From NCBI GenBank assembly GCA_947372535.1, contig CANBUA010000023.1:1-27099 (forward strand): 27,099 bases of DNA, given 5' to 3'. The DNA comes from Burkholderiales bacterium (GTDB taxonomy: Bacteria > Pseudomonadota > Gammaproteobacteria > Burkholderiales > Burkholderiaceae). A program made the position numbers and the translations under genes. Below the pieces are notes generated by a model. That model searched no databases. It saw nothing but the letters and a program-made list of their open reading frames with translations, and was not told the DNA's origin. Numbering within the stretch: position 1 is the stretch's first letter; every line of letters begins with the position of its first letter. This document shows positions 15,660 to 25,200 of this stretch, one piece after another.

Positions 15660-15782
15660 TGAGCGCTTCATACCCCTCAATGGACTGAGGACTGCCCCTA
15701 TCATCCAACCTCAGTGTGGCCCCAATGGCCTGAAAAAACACACAAAAACAGCTTGTAAATACATCCAAGTCGAGGAGTTTTG

Positions 15783-16508
15783 ATGAAGGTTCTGCTGATT
15801 GATGACCACCCGCTGATCCTGGCCGCCCTGCAATCGGTCATCCAGGGCCTGGGTGACAACGTGGTCGTGTCCTCGGCTTCGAGCGGCAAAACCGCCCGCG
15901 AAACGCTGGCTGCCGACAGCACCATCGAACTGGTGTTGCTCGATCTGCACCTGGGCGATGCCGACGGTTTTGACTTGTTGGCCGAGTTCCGCTCGACCTA
16001 CCCCGCCCTGCCCGTGGTGGTGATTTCTGCCTCGGACCGCACCAGCGACGTGATCCGCTCCATCGACATGGGCGCGATGGGCTTCGTGCCCAAGCGTGCG
16101 AGCAACGAAACCCTGGTCGAAGCACTGCAGCAGGTGATCTCGGGCGGCGTGTATGTGCCACCGATGAGCATGGGCAACGATGTGATCGGCAGCAGTGGCC
16201 ATGCACCGGTGCGCAGCGAAGCGGTGGATGCGGGTTTCCAGACACCGCCCTCGCTCACGCAACTGGGCCTGACGCCCCGCCAGACCGATGTGCTGGCATT
16301 GCTGCTCAAGGGTCAGCCCAACAAGCTGATTGCCCGCGAGTTGAGCCTGTCAGTCGAGACCGTGAAAGACCACGTGGCCGCTGTGCTGCGCGCGCTCAAC
16401 GTGAGTTCACGCACCCAGGCCGTGATCGCGGTCAGTCAAATGCTGCAGGTGCATGGCAATGACCAGAACGAAGGTGGGTTTTCGGCCTGGCAACGGGTGA
16501 ATCGCTGA
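15783..16508 (+). CDS. NarL/FixJ-family response regulator
   Basis: This is a two-component transcriptional regulator of 241 residues. The receiver domain (1-120) has the acidic pair IDDHP at 7-8, phospho-acceptor Asp54 in VLLDLHL, a Ser/Ala switch (VVISASD) and the conserved Lys in VPKRAS. The linker is followed by a LuxR-type HTH (about 172-228: LTPRQTDVLALLLKG, NKLIARELSLSVETVKDHV). The ATG at 15783 has GAGGAG (15772-15777) with a 5-base spacer; a TTG at 15780 would add one residue. No partner histidine kinase is in the window. It diverges from the export-like operon with about 155 bases between starts, so it is the natural candidate regulator of that operon. Confidence 0.93.
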   Translation: MKVLLIDDHPLILAALQSVIQGLGDNVVVSSASSGKTARETLAADSTIELVLLDLHLGDADGFDLLAEFRSTYPALPVVVISASDRTSDVIRSIDMGAMGFVPKRASNETLVEALQQVISGGVYVPPMSMGNDVIGSSGHAPVRSEAVDAGFQTPPSLTQLGLTPRQTDVLALLLKGQPNKLIARELSLSVETVKDHVAAVLRALNVSSRTQAVIAVSQMLQVHGNDQNEGGFSAWQRVNR

Positions 16509-16545
16509 ACGGTCCATCCCCGCCCAAGGATCAGCACCAAAAAAC

Positions 16546-16582
16546 AAAGGGACCATGCTCCTGAAGAGATGGTCCCTTTTTT
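16546..16582. terminator. Bidirectional intrinsic terminator
   Basis: A perfect 11-bp stem (AAAGGGACCAT at 16546-16556 with ATGGTCCCTTT at 16569-16579) encloses a 12-base loop. It is followed by six T on the plus strand and, read leftward, by a T-rich run (TTTGTTTTTT). It lies between the response regulator and the convergent nitronate monooxygenase gene and would serve both. Confidence 0.9.
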
Positions 16583-16632
16583 CGTGGGCACCACAGCCCG
16601 ATGGCTGGGAACAGGTTCAAGTCTGAGTCAGA

Positions 16633-17589
16633 TCAGCCTTGCAACAACTGCTGTCTAGCCGCTTCGTACTCCGCCTTCAAGCGCGCCACCAGTTGAGCCG
16701 TGGGCACAATTTCCTTGATCGCGCCAATGCCCTGACCGCAGCCCCAGATGTCCTTCCAGACTTTGCCTGAGCTTTCGCCGCTGCCAAAGCTCATCTGGCT
16801 CGGGTCGCCGTTGCCCAGCGTTTCGGGGTCCATGCCGGCGGCCACGATGGAGCCACGCAGGTAGTTGCCGTGCACGCCGGTGAACTTGCTGGTGTAGATC
16901 ACGTCAGCACTGGCGCTGTCGACGATCATCTGCTTGTAGGCATCAACCGCCCGTGCCTCTTCGGTGGCGATGAACGCCGAGCCGATGTAGGCAAAGTCGG
17001 CGCCCATGGCACGGGCGGCCAAAATGGCGCGTCCGTTGGCAATGGCGCCGGACAAAGCCACCGGGCCGTCGAACCACTGGCGGATCTCCTGGATCAGCGC
17101 GAAGGGGCTGGTCGTGCCAGCATGTCCACCGGCACCCGCCGCCACGGCGATGAGGCCGTCGGCGCCCTTCTCGATGGCCTTGCGCGCGAATTTGTCGTTG
17201 ATGACATCGTGCAGCACGATGCCGCCGTAGCTGTGCACCGCCTCGTTGACATCGGTGCGCGCGCCCAGCGAGGTGATCACGATGGGCACCTTGAACTTGA
17301 CGCAGGCTTCCAGGTCGTGCTCAAGACGGTCGTTGCTCTTGTGCACGATCTGATTGATCGCGAAGGGCGCGGCCGGCTGGTGCGGGTTGGCCGCGTTATA
17401 GGCGGCCAGGGTCTCGGTGATCTCGGCCAGCCAGTCGTCGAGCTGGGATGCCGGCCGGGCGTTGAGCGCAGGCATGGAGCCCACCACACCGGCCTGGCAT
17501 TGCGCGATCACCAGCTTGGGGGTGCTGACGATGAACATCGGCGAGGCGATCACCGGGAAGGGCACGCCCTTCAGGATGGGAGGCAGCAT
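16633..17589 (-). CDS. Nitronate monooxygenase (2-nitropropane dioxygenase family)
   Basis: This is an FMN-dependent TIM-barrel enzyme of 318 residues. The family oxidises alkyl nitronates, although many members near fatty-acid genes act on other substrates. Recognisable stretches are PVIASPMFIVSTPKLVIAQC near residue 12, the FMN-phosphate loop AAGAGGHAG at about 150-158, GPVALSGAIANGRAI near residue 171 and GADFAYIGSAFIAT near residue 196. It starts 16 bases after the acyl-CoA dehydrogenase stop, so the two are co-transcribed. A role in acyl-CoA or toxic nitronate metabolism is possible, but the substrate is not determined. Confidence 0.88.
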   Translation of the reverse strand: MLPPILKGVPFPVIASPMFIVSTPKLVIAQCQAGVVGSMPALNARPASQLDDWLAEITETLAAYNAANPHQPAAPFAINQIVHKSNDRLEHDLEACVKFKVPIVITSLGARTDVNEAVHSYGGIVLHDVINDKFARKAIEKGADGLIAVAAGAGGHAGTTSPFALIQEIRQWFDGPVALSGAIANGRAILAARAMGADFAYIGSAFIATEEARAVDAYKQMIVDSASADVIYTSKFTGVHGNYLRGSIVAAGMDPETLGNGDPSQMSFGSGESSGKVWKDIWGCGQGIGAIKEIVPTAQLVARLKAEYEAARQQLLQG

Positions 17590-17605
17590 GTGGGCTCTTT
17601 TCTGA

Positions 17606-19417
17606 TCAGAAGGCGCTGATGGGCATGGCGTTCACGCTGTCGCCACCTTCGAGGATGGTGTCGCGCAGCATGGCGGCGCGAGGCAGCATGTGGTCGCCGA
17701 AGAAGCGCGCCGTGGCGATCTTGGCGGCCATGAATTCCGGGTCGTTGCCGGCAGCCAGTTGGTCTTCAGCGGCCACCAGCGAGCGGGCGAGTTGCCAGCC
17801 GGCCACCAGGTGGGCGCTCAAGAACAGGTAAGGCACCGAGCCGGCGAACACCGCATTGGGGTTGGCCTTGACCTGAGTCACGACGAAATCGACAACCTCC
17901 AGGAAAGCTTCGCGGGCCACCTTCAGGCGCTTGGCCATGGTCTGGCAGGCCGCGCTTTCGCGCTTGGCCAGCACGCCTTCCAGGTCGGCGATCTGACCGG
18001 CGATGGCCTTGGCCACGGCACCGCCATCACGCGCGGTCTTGCGGCCGACCAGGTCGTTGGCTTGAATGGCGGTCGTGCCTTCGTAAATGGGCAGGATGCG
18101 GGCATCGCGGTAGTACTGGGCCGCGCCCGTCTCTTCGATGAAGCCCATGCCGCCGTGCACCTGCACGCCCAGCGAGGCCACTTCGACGCTGTTCTCGGTG
18201 CCGTAGCCCTTGATCAGGGGCACCAGGAAATCGTACAAGGCCTGGTTCTGTTTGGCCACGTTCGCGTCGGGGTGGTGATGGGCCTTGTCGAAGGCCGCCG
18301 CACCAACCAGCGCCATCGCGCGGCCGCCTTCGGTCAGCGCGCGCATGGTCATGAGCATGCGCTTGACGTCGGGGTGATGGATGATCGGGCCGGAAGCTGG
18401 CAGTGAGCCATCGACCGGGCGCGACTGGATGCGGTCACGCGCGTAGTCGACGGCCTTCTGGTAGGCGCGTTCGGACAGGCCGATGCCCTGCATGCCCACG
18501 TCATAGCGGGCCGCATTCATCATCACGAACATGTATTCGAGGCCACGGTTTTCCTGGCCGACGATGTAGCCAATGGCACCGCCCTCGCCCACGTCGCCCT
18601 TGCCATCGCCAAAGACCAACACGGCGGTCGGCGAGGCCTTGATGCCGAGCTTGTGCTCAATGGAGGCGCAGAACACGTCGTTGCGCTCGCCCAGCGAGCC
18701 ATCGGCCTTGACCATGACCTTGGGGACCACGAACAGGCTGATGCCCTTGACGCCTTCGGGCGCATCGGGCGTGCGGGCCAGCACGAGGTGGACGATGTTC
18801 TCGGCCATGTCGTGCTCACCGTAGGTGATGAAGATCTTCTGACCAGTGACGCGGTAGGTGCCATCGGCCTGTTTGACGGCCTTGGAGCGCACCAGGGCCA
18901 GGTCGGAGCCGGCCTGGTTTTCCGTCAGGTTCATGGTGCCAGTCCATTGGCCGGCGATCATCTTGGGCAGGTAGATCTGCTTGAGCTCGTCGCTGCCAGC
19001 GGTCAGTAGCGCTTCGATGGCACCGCCCGTGAGCATGGCGCACAGCGAGAAGCTCAGATTGGCGCCGACCAGCATCTCGATGCAGGCCGCGCCGATGGTC
19101 TTGGGCAGGCCCTGGCCGCCGAAATCGGCGGGCTGATGCAGGCCTTGCCAGCCGGCTTCGCCCAGAGACTTGTAGGCCTCCTTGAAGCCGGGCGAGGTCG
19201 TGACCACGCCGTCTTTCCAGGCGCCGGGGTCCTGGTCGCCGCTCCAGTTCAGCGGGGCGACCACGCCTTCGTTGAACTTGGCGCATTCGTCCAGCACGGC
19301 TTGGGCCGTGTCCAGGCCCGCGTCTTCGAAACTCGGGATCTGCGACACGACTTGCTCAAGGTCAGCCAGCTCCTTGATGCAGAACATGAGGTCTTTGACG
19401 GGGGCGCGGTAGGACAT
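17606..19417 (-). CDS. Acyl-CoA dehydrogenase, large (about 600-residue) DmdC/FadE-like class
   Basis: This FAD enzyme introduces the alpha,beta double bond into an acyl-CoA and passes electrons to ETF. At 603 residues it belongs to the class with an extra C-terminal domain (the DmdC-like group, which includes 3-methylmercaptopropionyl-CoA dehydrogenase). Motifs: MNLTENQAGSDLA (162-174), ITYGEHDMAENIVHLVLAR near 197-215, GVQVHGGMGFIEE (417-429) and RILPIYEGTTAIQ, with the probable catalytic Glu446. The chain-length preference cannot be read, and 'DmdC-like' is a family label, not a proven role. The ATG at 19417 has CGGAGA upstream. The etfBA genes lie upstream on the same strand, separated by a terminator hairpin. 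Confidence 0.93.
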   Translation of the reverse strand: MSYRAPVKDLMFCIKELADLEQVVSQIPSFEDAGLDTAQAVLDECAKFNEGVVAPLNWSGDQDPGAWKDGVVTTSPGFKEAYKSLGEAGWQGLHQPADFGGQGLPKTIGAACIEMLVGANLSFSLCAMLTGGAIEALLTAGSDELKQIYLPKMIAGQWTGTMNLTENQAGSDLALVRSKAVKQADGTYRVTGQKIFITYGEHDMAENIVHLVLARTPDAPEGVKGISLFVVPKVMVKADGSLGERNDVFCASIEHKLGIKASPTAVLVFGDGKGDVGEGGAIGYIVGQENRGLEYMFVMMNAARYDVGMQGIGLSERAYQKAVDYARDRIQSRPVDGSLPASGPIIHHPDVKRMLMTMRALTEGGRAMALVGAAAFDKAHHHPDANVAKQNQALYDFLVPLIKGYGTENSVEVASLGVQVHGGMGFIEETGAAQYYRDARILPIYEGTTAIQANDLVGRKTARDGGAVAKAIAGQIADLEGVLAKRESAACQTMAKRLKVAREAFLEVVDFVVTQVKANPNAVFAGSVPYLFLSAHLVAGWQLARSLVAAEDQLAAGNDPEFMAAKIATARFFGDHMLPRAAMLRDTILEGGDSVNAMPISAF

Positions 19418-19446
19418 GAAAATTTCTCCGACGATTGAACGACAAA

Positions 19447-19469
19447 AGGGGCGCCTCGTGAGCGCCCCT
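19447..19469 (-). terminator. Hairpin terminator downstream of etfA
   Basis: An 8-bp perfect GC-rich stem (AGGGGCGC at 19447-19454 with GCGCCCCT at 19462-19469) has a 7-base loop and is followed leftward by TTTTGTC. It should end or weaken etfBA transcription before the acyl-CoA dehydrogenase gene. Confidence 0.75.
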
Positions 19470-19515
19470 GGGCATGTGCAGTCAGACCATCACGATCTGC
19501 CTGTCATCCCTTTGA

Positions 19516-20448
19516 TTACAGTGCTTTCACCAGTTCGGGCACGGCCACGAACAGGTCGGCTTCCAGACCGAAATCGGCCACCTGGAAGATGGGGGCTTCG
19601 GGGTCCTTGTTGATCGCGACGATCACCTTGGAGTCCTTCATGCCGGCCAGATGCTGGATGGCACCGGAGATGCCGCAAGCGATGTACAGCTGAGGCGCGA
19701 CGATCTTGCCTGTCTGGCCCACTTGCCAGTCGTTCGGTGCGTAACCAGCGTCAACGGCAGCGCGCGAGGCGCCCAGTGCGGCACCCAGCTTGTCGGCCAG
19801 TGGCTCGAGCACTTCGTTGAACTTGTCGCTCGAACCCAGGGCACGGCCACCGGAGACGATGATCTTGGCAGCGGTCAGCTCAGGACGCTCGGACTTGGTC
19901 ACCTCACGGCCCACGAAGGACGAGGTGCCTGCATCGGCCACAGCCGTCACGGTCTCGACCGCGGCCGAACCACCGGTGGTGGCGGCTGGATCGAAAGCGG
20001 TACCGCGAACGGTGACCACCTTGACCGAGTCGGACGATTGCACGGTGGCGATCGCGTTGCCGGCGTAGATAGGGCGCTGGAATGTATCGGCGCTCACCAC
20101 TTTGGAGATTTCCGAGACTTGAGCGACGTCCAGCTTGGCAGCGACGCGGGGCGAGATGTTCTTGCCGTAGGCCGTGGCCGGGAAGAACAGGTGGCTGTAG
20201 CCCGAGGCCACGGCCAGCACTTGCGCGGCCACGTTCTCGGCCAGGCCGTCGGCGAACTGGGCGCCATCGGCGTGCAGCACCTTGGTCACGCCGGCGATTT
20301 GCGCGGCGGCGCTTGCCGCGGCACCGGCGTTGCTGCCGGCGATCAGGACGTGCACGTCGCCACCGGCTTGCTTGGCAGCAGTGATGGTGTTGAGCGTGGC
20401 GGATTTGATGCTGGTGTTGTCGTGTTCAGCAATGACAAGAGCGGTCAT
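19516..20448 (-). CDS. etfA: Electron transfer flavoprotein, alpha subunit
   Basis: This 310-residue subunit binds the redox-active FAD and carries electrons from acyl-CoA dehydrogenases to ETF-quinone oxidoreductase. The C-terminal FAD domain is intact: [12 protein letters not shown] near residue 204, [21 protein letters not shown] in the FAD-binding stretch (about 238-258), [14 protein letters not shown] (about 260-273) and [16 protein letters not shown] (about 280-295). The ATG at 20448 lies 13 bases after the etfB stop, and its SD (AAGGAG) overlaps that stop. The etfB-etfA order and spacing are standard. Confidence 0.97.
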   Translation of the reverse strand: MTALVIAEHDNTSIKSATLNTITAAKQAGGDVHVLIAGSNAGAAASAAAQIAGVTKVLHADGAQFADGLAENVAAQVLAVASGYSHLFFPATAYGKNISPRVAAKLDVAQVSEISKVVSADTFQRPIYAGNAIATVQSSDSVKVVTVRGTAFDPAATTGGSAAVETVTAVADAGTSSFVGREVTKSERPELTAAKIIVSGGRALGSSDKFNEVLEPLADKLGAALGASRAAVDAGYAPNDWQVGQTGKIVAPQLYIACGISGAIQHLAGMKDSKVIVAINKDPEAPIFQVADFGLEADLFVAVPELVKAL

Positions 20449-20461
20449 GTTCTTGTACTCC

Positions 20462-21211
20462 TTAGATCACTTTGGCGTCGTTCTTGAGCTTGGACACCAG
20501 GGTGGCCACATCGGGCACCTTGATACCAGCACTGCGCTTGGCGGGCTCTTCGACCTTGAGGGTCTTGATGCGCGAGGTGACATCCACACCCAGGTCGGAA
20601 GGCTTGAGCACTTCCAAAGGCTTTTTCTTGGCCTTCATGATGTTGGGCAGGGTCACGTAGCGTGGCTCGTTCAAGCGCAGGTCGGTGGTGATCACCGCAG
20701 GCAGCGTCAGCTTGAGCGTTTCCAGGCCGCCGTCGACTTCACGCGTCACGGAGACGGCGCCGCCAGCGACTTCCACCTTGGAGGCGAAAGTGGCTTGGGG
20801 CAGGCCAGCCAGCGCAGCCAGCATCTGGCCGGTCTGGTTGCTGTCGTCATCGATGGCTTGCTTGCCCAGGATGATCAGGTCAGGCTTTTCCTTGTCGATC
20901 AGCGCCTTGAGCAGCTTGGCCACGGCCAATGGCTGGGTCTCGCCATCGGTCTCGACCAGGATGCCGCGGTCTGCACCGATGGCCATGGCCGTGCGGAGCG
21001 TTTCCTGGCATTGGGTCACGCCCACGGAGACGGCGATGATCTCGGTGACGATGCCCTTTTCTTTCAGGCGCGTGGCCTCTTCGACGGCGATTTCGTCAAA
21101 GGGGTTCATGCTCATCTTGACGTTGGCGATGTCCACGCCTGTGCCATCAGACTTCACGCGAACTTTCACGTTGTAGTCCACCACCCGTTTGACCGGTACA
21201 AGAACCTTCAT
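20462..21211 (-). CDS. etfB: Electron transfer flavoprotein, beta subunit
   Basis: This is the 249-residue ETF beta subunit, which binds AMP and partners EtfA. The N-terminus [19 protein letters not shown] is typical. [11 protein letters not shown] (about 37-47), the [16 protein letters not shown] stretch (about 121-136) and [24 protein letters not shown] (given in part as [15 protein letters not shown]) follow in order. The ATG at 21211 has CAGGAGA upstream; a longer reading frame to 21415 is not supported. It diverges from murI across 154 bases and is the first gene of the leftward fatty-acid oxidation block. Confidence 0.97.
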   Translation of the reverse strand: MKVLVPVKRVVDYNVKVRVKSDGTGVDIANVKMSMNPFDEIAVEEATRLKEKGIVTEIIAVSVGVTQCQETLRTAMAIGADRGILVETDGETQPLAVAKLLKALIDKEKPDLIILGKQAIDDDSNQTGQMLAALAGLPQATFASKVEVAGGAVSVTREVDGGLETLKLTLPAVITTDLRLNEPRYVTLPNIMKAKKKPLEVLKPSDLGVDVTSRIKTLKVEEPAKRSAGIKVPDVATLVSKLKNDAKVI

Positions 21212-21365
21212 GCGCTGTCTCCTGCGTCGTGAGGAAGAGTTGATTGAATTTGGCGTGCCTTGGCTAAAAAAGCACGATCGTTCGATTCTAGCGTTAGAAG
21301 TCGGGACAAACCAAGGGAAAGCTGTCTCAAACGTAGGAAAATCTTGTCTTTGACGCCAGATTTCC

Positions 21366-22229
21366 ATGCCCTTGCCCGCCGAACAGCCCGTTTCGACCTC
21401 AGAAGATTGCCTCACCTTCGATGGTCAGGGCTTTCGGCTGGGCATTTTTGATTCGGGGCTGGGTGGGCTGTCCATCCTCAAGGCGGTGCGAAACGCCCTG
21501 CCCATGGCCGATCTGATCTATGTGGCCGATTCCGGTCATGCGCCTTATGGCGACCGGGACGATCAGCATGTGATCGTGCGCTCCGAGCTGATCGCCGCTT
21601 TCCTGCTGAGCAAGGAAGTCGATGCGGTGGTGGTGGCCTGCAACACGGCCACGGCTGCTGCGGTTCACCAACTGCGCTCGCGCTGGCCCGAGTTGCCGGT
21701 GATCGGCGTCGAGCCCGGTGTGAAACCGGCGGTGCGGCAGTCGGTCAGCAAACGCATCGGCGTGCTGGCCACGCCAGTGACCCTGGCCAGCGACAAGTTC
21801 GCGCTGCTGGTGCAGCAGCATGGCGCGCAGGCCGAGATCGTGCTTCAGCCCTGCCCCGGTCTGGCCCGCGAGATCGAGCGTGGCGAGCTGGACACCCCTG
21901 TTCTGCGGGCCTTGGTGGTGCAGTTCTCCCAACCTTTGATCGACGCCGAGGTGGACACTGTGGCGCTGGGCTGTACCCACTACCCCTTGATCGAGCCACT
22001 GTTCCGCCAGGCCTTGGGGCCGGCTGTGACGATCATCGACACGTCCGAGGCGGTGGCGCGGCAGGTGGTTCGCAAAGCCTTGGACCCACAAGTGGCGCGG
22101 CCAAAGACAGTGGGCGGGGCCACCGAAGGACGCACATGGCTGTGGTCCAGCGGTGACCCCGCCCACTTGGCGGAGGTCGCCCTCCGGTGGCTGGGCCTTC
22201 AGGCGCCGACCCAAGCGCTGACTGTGTAG
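21366..22229 (+). CDS. murI: Glutamate racemase
   Basis: This cofactor-independent racemase makes D-glutamate for peptidoglycan in the cytoplasm. The product has 287 residues, and both catalytic cysteines are present: Cys92 in VACNTATA and Cys203 in [11 protein letters not shown]. The FDSGLGGLS loop (28-36) and [12 protein letters not shown] (54-65) are also intact. The ATG at 21366 gives an N-terminal extension of about 25 residues before the first strand and has no clear SD, so a shorter form is possible. It is not part of an obvious cell-wall operon; its neighbours are divergent etfB and the convergent giant repeat gene. Confidence 0.95.
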   Translation: MPLPAEQPVSTSEDCLTFDGQGFRLGIFDSGLGGLSILKAVRNALPMADLIYVADSGHAPYGDRDDQHVIVRSELIAAFLLSKEVDAVVVACNTATAAAVHQLRSRWPELPVIGVEPGVKPAVRQSVSKRIGVLATPVTLASDKFALLVQQHGAQAEIVLQPCPGLAREIERGELDTPVLRALVVQFSQPLIDAEVDTVALGCTHYPLIEPLFRQALGPAVTIIDTSEAVARQVVRKALDPQVARPKTVGGATEGRTWLWSSGDPAHLAEVALRWLGLQAPTQALTV

Positions 22230-22249
22230 GCAGTCAAGGCCTGGGTCGA
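22208..22249. other. Interrupted inverted repeat overlapping the murI stop
   Basis: CGACCCA (22208-22214) pairs with TGGGTCG (22243-22249), and TGACTG (22220-22225) pairs with CAGTCA (22232-22237). A 5-by-5 internal loop separates the stems, and the loop is 6 bases. There is no U-tract on either side. It may slow or end convergent transcription of murI and the giant repeat gene, but it is not a classic terminator. Confidence 0.4.
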
Positions 22250-22272
22250 CGGCCGCCTGGCCGCCACGCTGC

Positions 22273-25200
22273 TTAGATCAGCGGCGTCTTGTTCTGATCA
22301 TCCAGCAGGCCCTTCATCAGATCGTTCGCCAGGCTGGCATGGTGGTCCACCGTCTGCACCGGCTGGGTGACGTCGGCCGTGGCGGTGTGGGTCGCCGGGG
22401 TCGTCGTCGCAGCAGGTTCATTCAGCTTGTCCAGCGCTGCCAGGTGACCGTGATCGGCCAGCAGATCGGACACGGTGACCTGGGTCTGCGCTGCCGCATG
22501 GGCATCGCCGTCCTGAGTCGCCGCCGTGCTGTGGTCCTTGCTGAACCACACGTCGGCCATCTCGTGGTTCTTGCCATCGGCCGTGGTGTAGCTCGAGATC
22601 AGACCCAGCAGGTTGCCGTTGTCGATCGCCGTACCCTTCTCGGCATGCACATCCAGCGAGATGATGCCCAGGTCCGCCAGCGACTTGAGTTCACCCGCAT
22701 CGGCCACCCCGTTGTGGTTGGCATCCACCCAGACGCTGATCTGCTTGAAGTGCTCATCCGCCGCGGAGACCTTGCCATCGTGGTTGGTGTCCTCCATCGC
22801 CAGGGCCGCGAAGCCGTTGGCCGCATGCTGTCCGTTGGCGGTGCGTGTACCGCTGCCGAACAGTTCGGTGCCGTTGTTGATCTGACCGTCATGGTTGCGG
22901 TCCATCACCAGCAGGCCGTCCTGTGAAGACGCCCAGCCGACGTGACTCACGTTGCCCGTGCCGTTCAGGTCGAACATCACCCCGTTCTGCGCACTGATCG
23001 TGTGCACCCCGTCACCGTTGAGGTCGAGCACCAGCGGTGTGTTGGCGATGTAGGCGTCGAGCTGAGCGCCCGTCATGACCGCCGTGGCATTCGTGGAGAA
23101 GGCGTCCAGGTGAGCCATGTCCAGCGCAGCCAGTTGAGCCGTGCTCAGGGCCACCACGTGATCGGTGCTGAAGGCCGCGATGTGTTCGGTGGTCAGGGCC
23201 GCCATCTGGCTCGTGGTCAGGGCATGCATGTCGGCGGTGCTCAGGGTCACGAACTGATCGGTGGTCAGTGAGTGGATCTGGGCCGTCGTCAGGCTGCTGA
23301 TCTGGGTCGAGTTCAGACCTTCGATCGCGGCGGTGGACAGGGCGTGGATCGCGTCGGTGGACAGTGCCCTCAATTGGGCTGTGCTCATCGCCGCGATGTC
23401 TGCCGTGGTCAGGGCCACCGCCTGGGCGGTGCTCAGGCTGGCGATGTGGGCACTGCTCATGGCGTAGACCTGCGCCGTGCTCAGGGCCGCGATGTCGGCC
23501 GTCTCGATCGCCATCACCTGCGCCGTGCTCAGGCCGAAGACCTGGGCGGTGCTCAAGTTGGAGATCTGATCGGTGCTCAAGGCGACGATGGCGTCGGTGG
23601 ACAGGCCTCGCAGCGCCGCCGTGGTCATGTACCTGATTTCGCTGGATTGGATCGCCACCACCTGGGCCGTGGACAAGGCGGAGGCTTCCTTGAAGGTCAT
23701 CGCCGCGATGTGCTCGGTCGTCAGGGCTGCGACATCCTGGGTTTCCATCGCGGCCATCTGCGCGGTGGTCAGCGAGGCGAACTGGTTGCTCGTCAGCGCC
23801 GCCACTTGCTCGGTCGTCAGGGCCACGATGCCGTCGGTGCTCAGGCCACGCAAGGCGTTGGTGCTGAGCGCCCTGAGGTCGGCGGTCTCGATGGCGGCGA
23901 TCTGAGCGGTGCTCAGGGCGGCCACGGAGGCGCTGCTCAAGGTCGACATCTGCGCCGTGCTCAGGGCCACGATGTCCGCGGTTTCGATCGCCGCCATCTG
24001 AGCGGTGCTCAGCGAGGCGATCTGAGCCGTGGTCAGGTTGCTCACCTGATCGGTGGTCAAGGCCACGATGCCTTCGGTGGTCAAGCCACGCAAGGCTGCT
24101 GTGGTCAGCGCTCTGACATCAGCCGTCTCGAAGGCTGCGACCTGGGCGGTGCTCAGGGCAGCGACTTGCGTGCTGCTCAAAGAACCCACCTGGGTGCTGG
24201 TCAAGGCCACCACATCGGCCGTGTTGAAGGCCGAGATCTGGGCGGTGCTCAGCGTGGCGACCTGGGCCGAGGTGAGCGAAGCCACCTGATCCGTCGTCAT
24301 GCCGGCCACCTGCGCCGTGCTCAGGGCCGCCACTTGCGCGGTGCTCAGGGCACGGATCTGGTTGGTGCCCAGGGCGGCCAGATCGGCTGTCTCCAAGGCC
24401 GCCACTTGCGCGGTGCTCATGCCTGCCACTTGCGAGGAGGTCAGGTCACTGACCTGGGCAGTGCTCAGGGCCAAGATGGCATCGGTGCTCAGGGCACGCA
24501 GGGCGGCGGTGCTCAGGGCATGGATGTCACCGGTCTCCAGGGCCGCCACTTGCGCGGTGCTCAGGGCAGCCGCCTGCGCGGTGGTCAAGGAGGCAACCTG
24601 CGCCGTGCTCAGGGCCACCATGTCGGCGGTATTGAGGGCCTCGACTTGCGCCGTGCTCAAGGAAGCCAGTTGAGCGGTGCTCAGGTTGGCGACCAGGTCA
24701 GTGCTCAGGGCCGCCACACCTTCGGTGCTCAGGCCTCGCAGCGCGGCGGTAGTAATGGACCGCAGGTCGGCGGTTTCCAGGGCCGCCACTTGCGCGGTGC
24801 TCAGGGCGCCGACTTGCGCGCTGGTCATGACCGAGGCCTGGGCCGTGGTCAAGGCCACCACTTCAGCCGTGCTCAGGGCCGCCACTTGTGCGGTGCTCAT
24901 CACAGCGACTTGGGCGGTACCCAGGGACGCCAGTTGGTCGGTGGTCAGGTGGGCCACCTGATCGGTGGTCAGCGCCACGACCTGGGCGGTGCTCAGGGCG
25001 CGGATCTGGGCGGTGCCCAGGGATGCCAGGTCGGCGGTTTCCAGGGCAGCGACCTGAGCGGTGCTCAAGCCTGCCACCTCGGCCGTCGTCAGGGCGGCCA
25101 CCTGGGCGGTGCTCAGGGCCACGATCGCGTCGGTCGTCAAGCCGCGCACGGCTGCCGTGTTCAACGCGGCCACATCGGCCGTGCTGATCGCGGCGACCTG

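Noticed and set aside
15628..15768. Longer N-terminus of the GAF-HlyD protein starting at 15768
   Set aside because: The extra 47 residues have poor coding character and cover the AT-rich divergent control region almost up to the SD of the response regulator gene.
21212..21415. N-terminally extended EtfB
   Set aside because: The extension has no family resemblance, and the ATG at 21211 has a strong SD and starts exactly at the conserved MKVLVPVKR.
22273..23052. Classical RTX nonapeptide toxin or adhesin domain
   Set aside because: No GGxGxDxx repeats are present. The Asp loops are of EF-hand/dockerin type, so type I secretion is possible but not shown.
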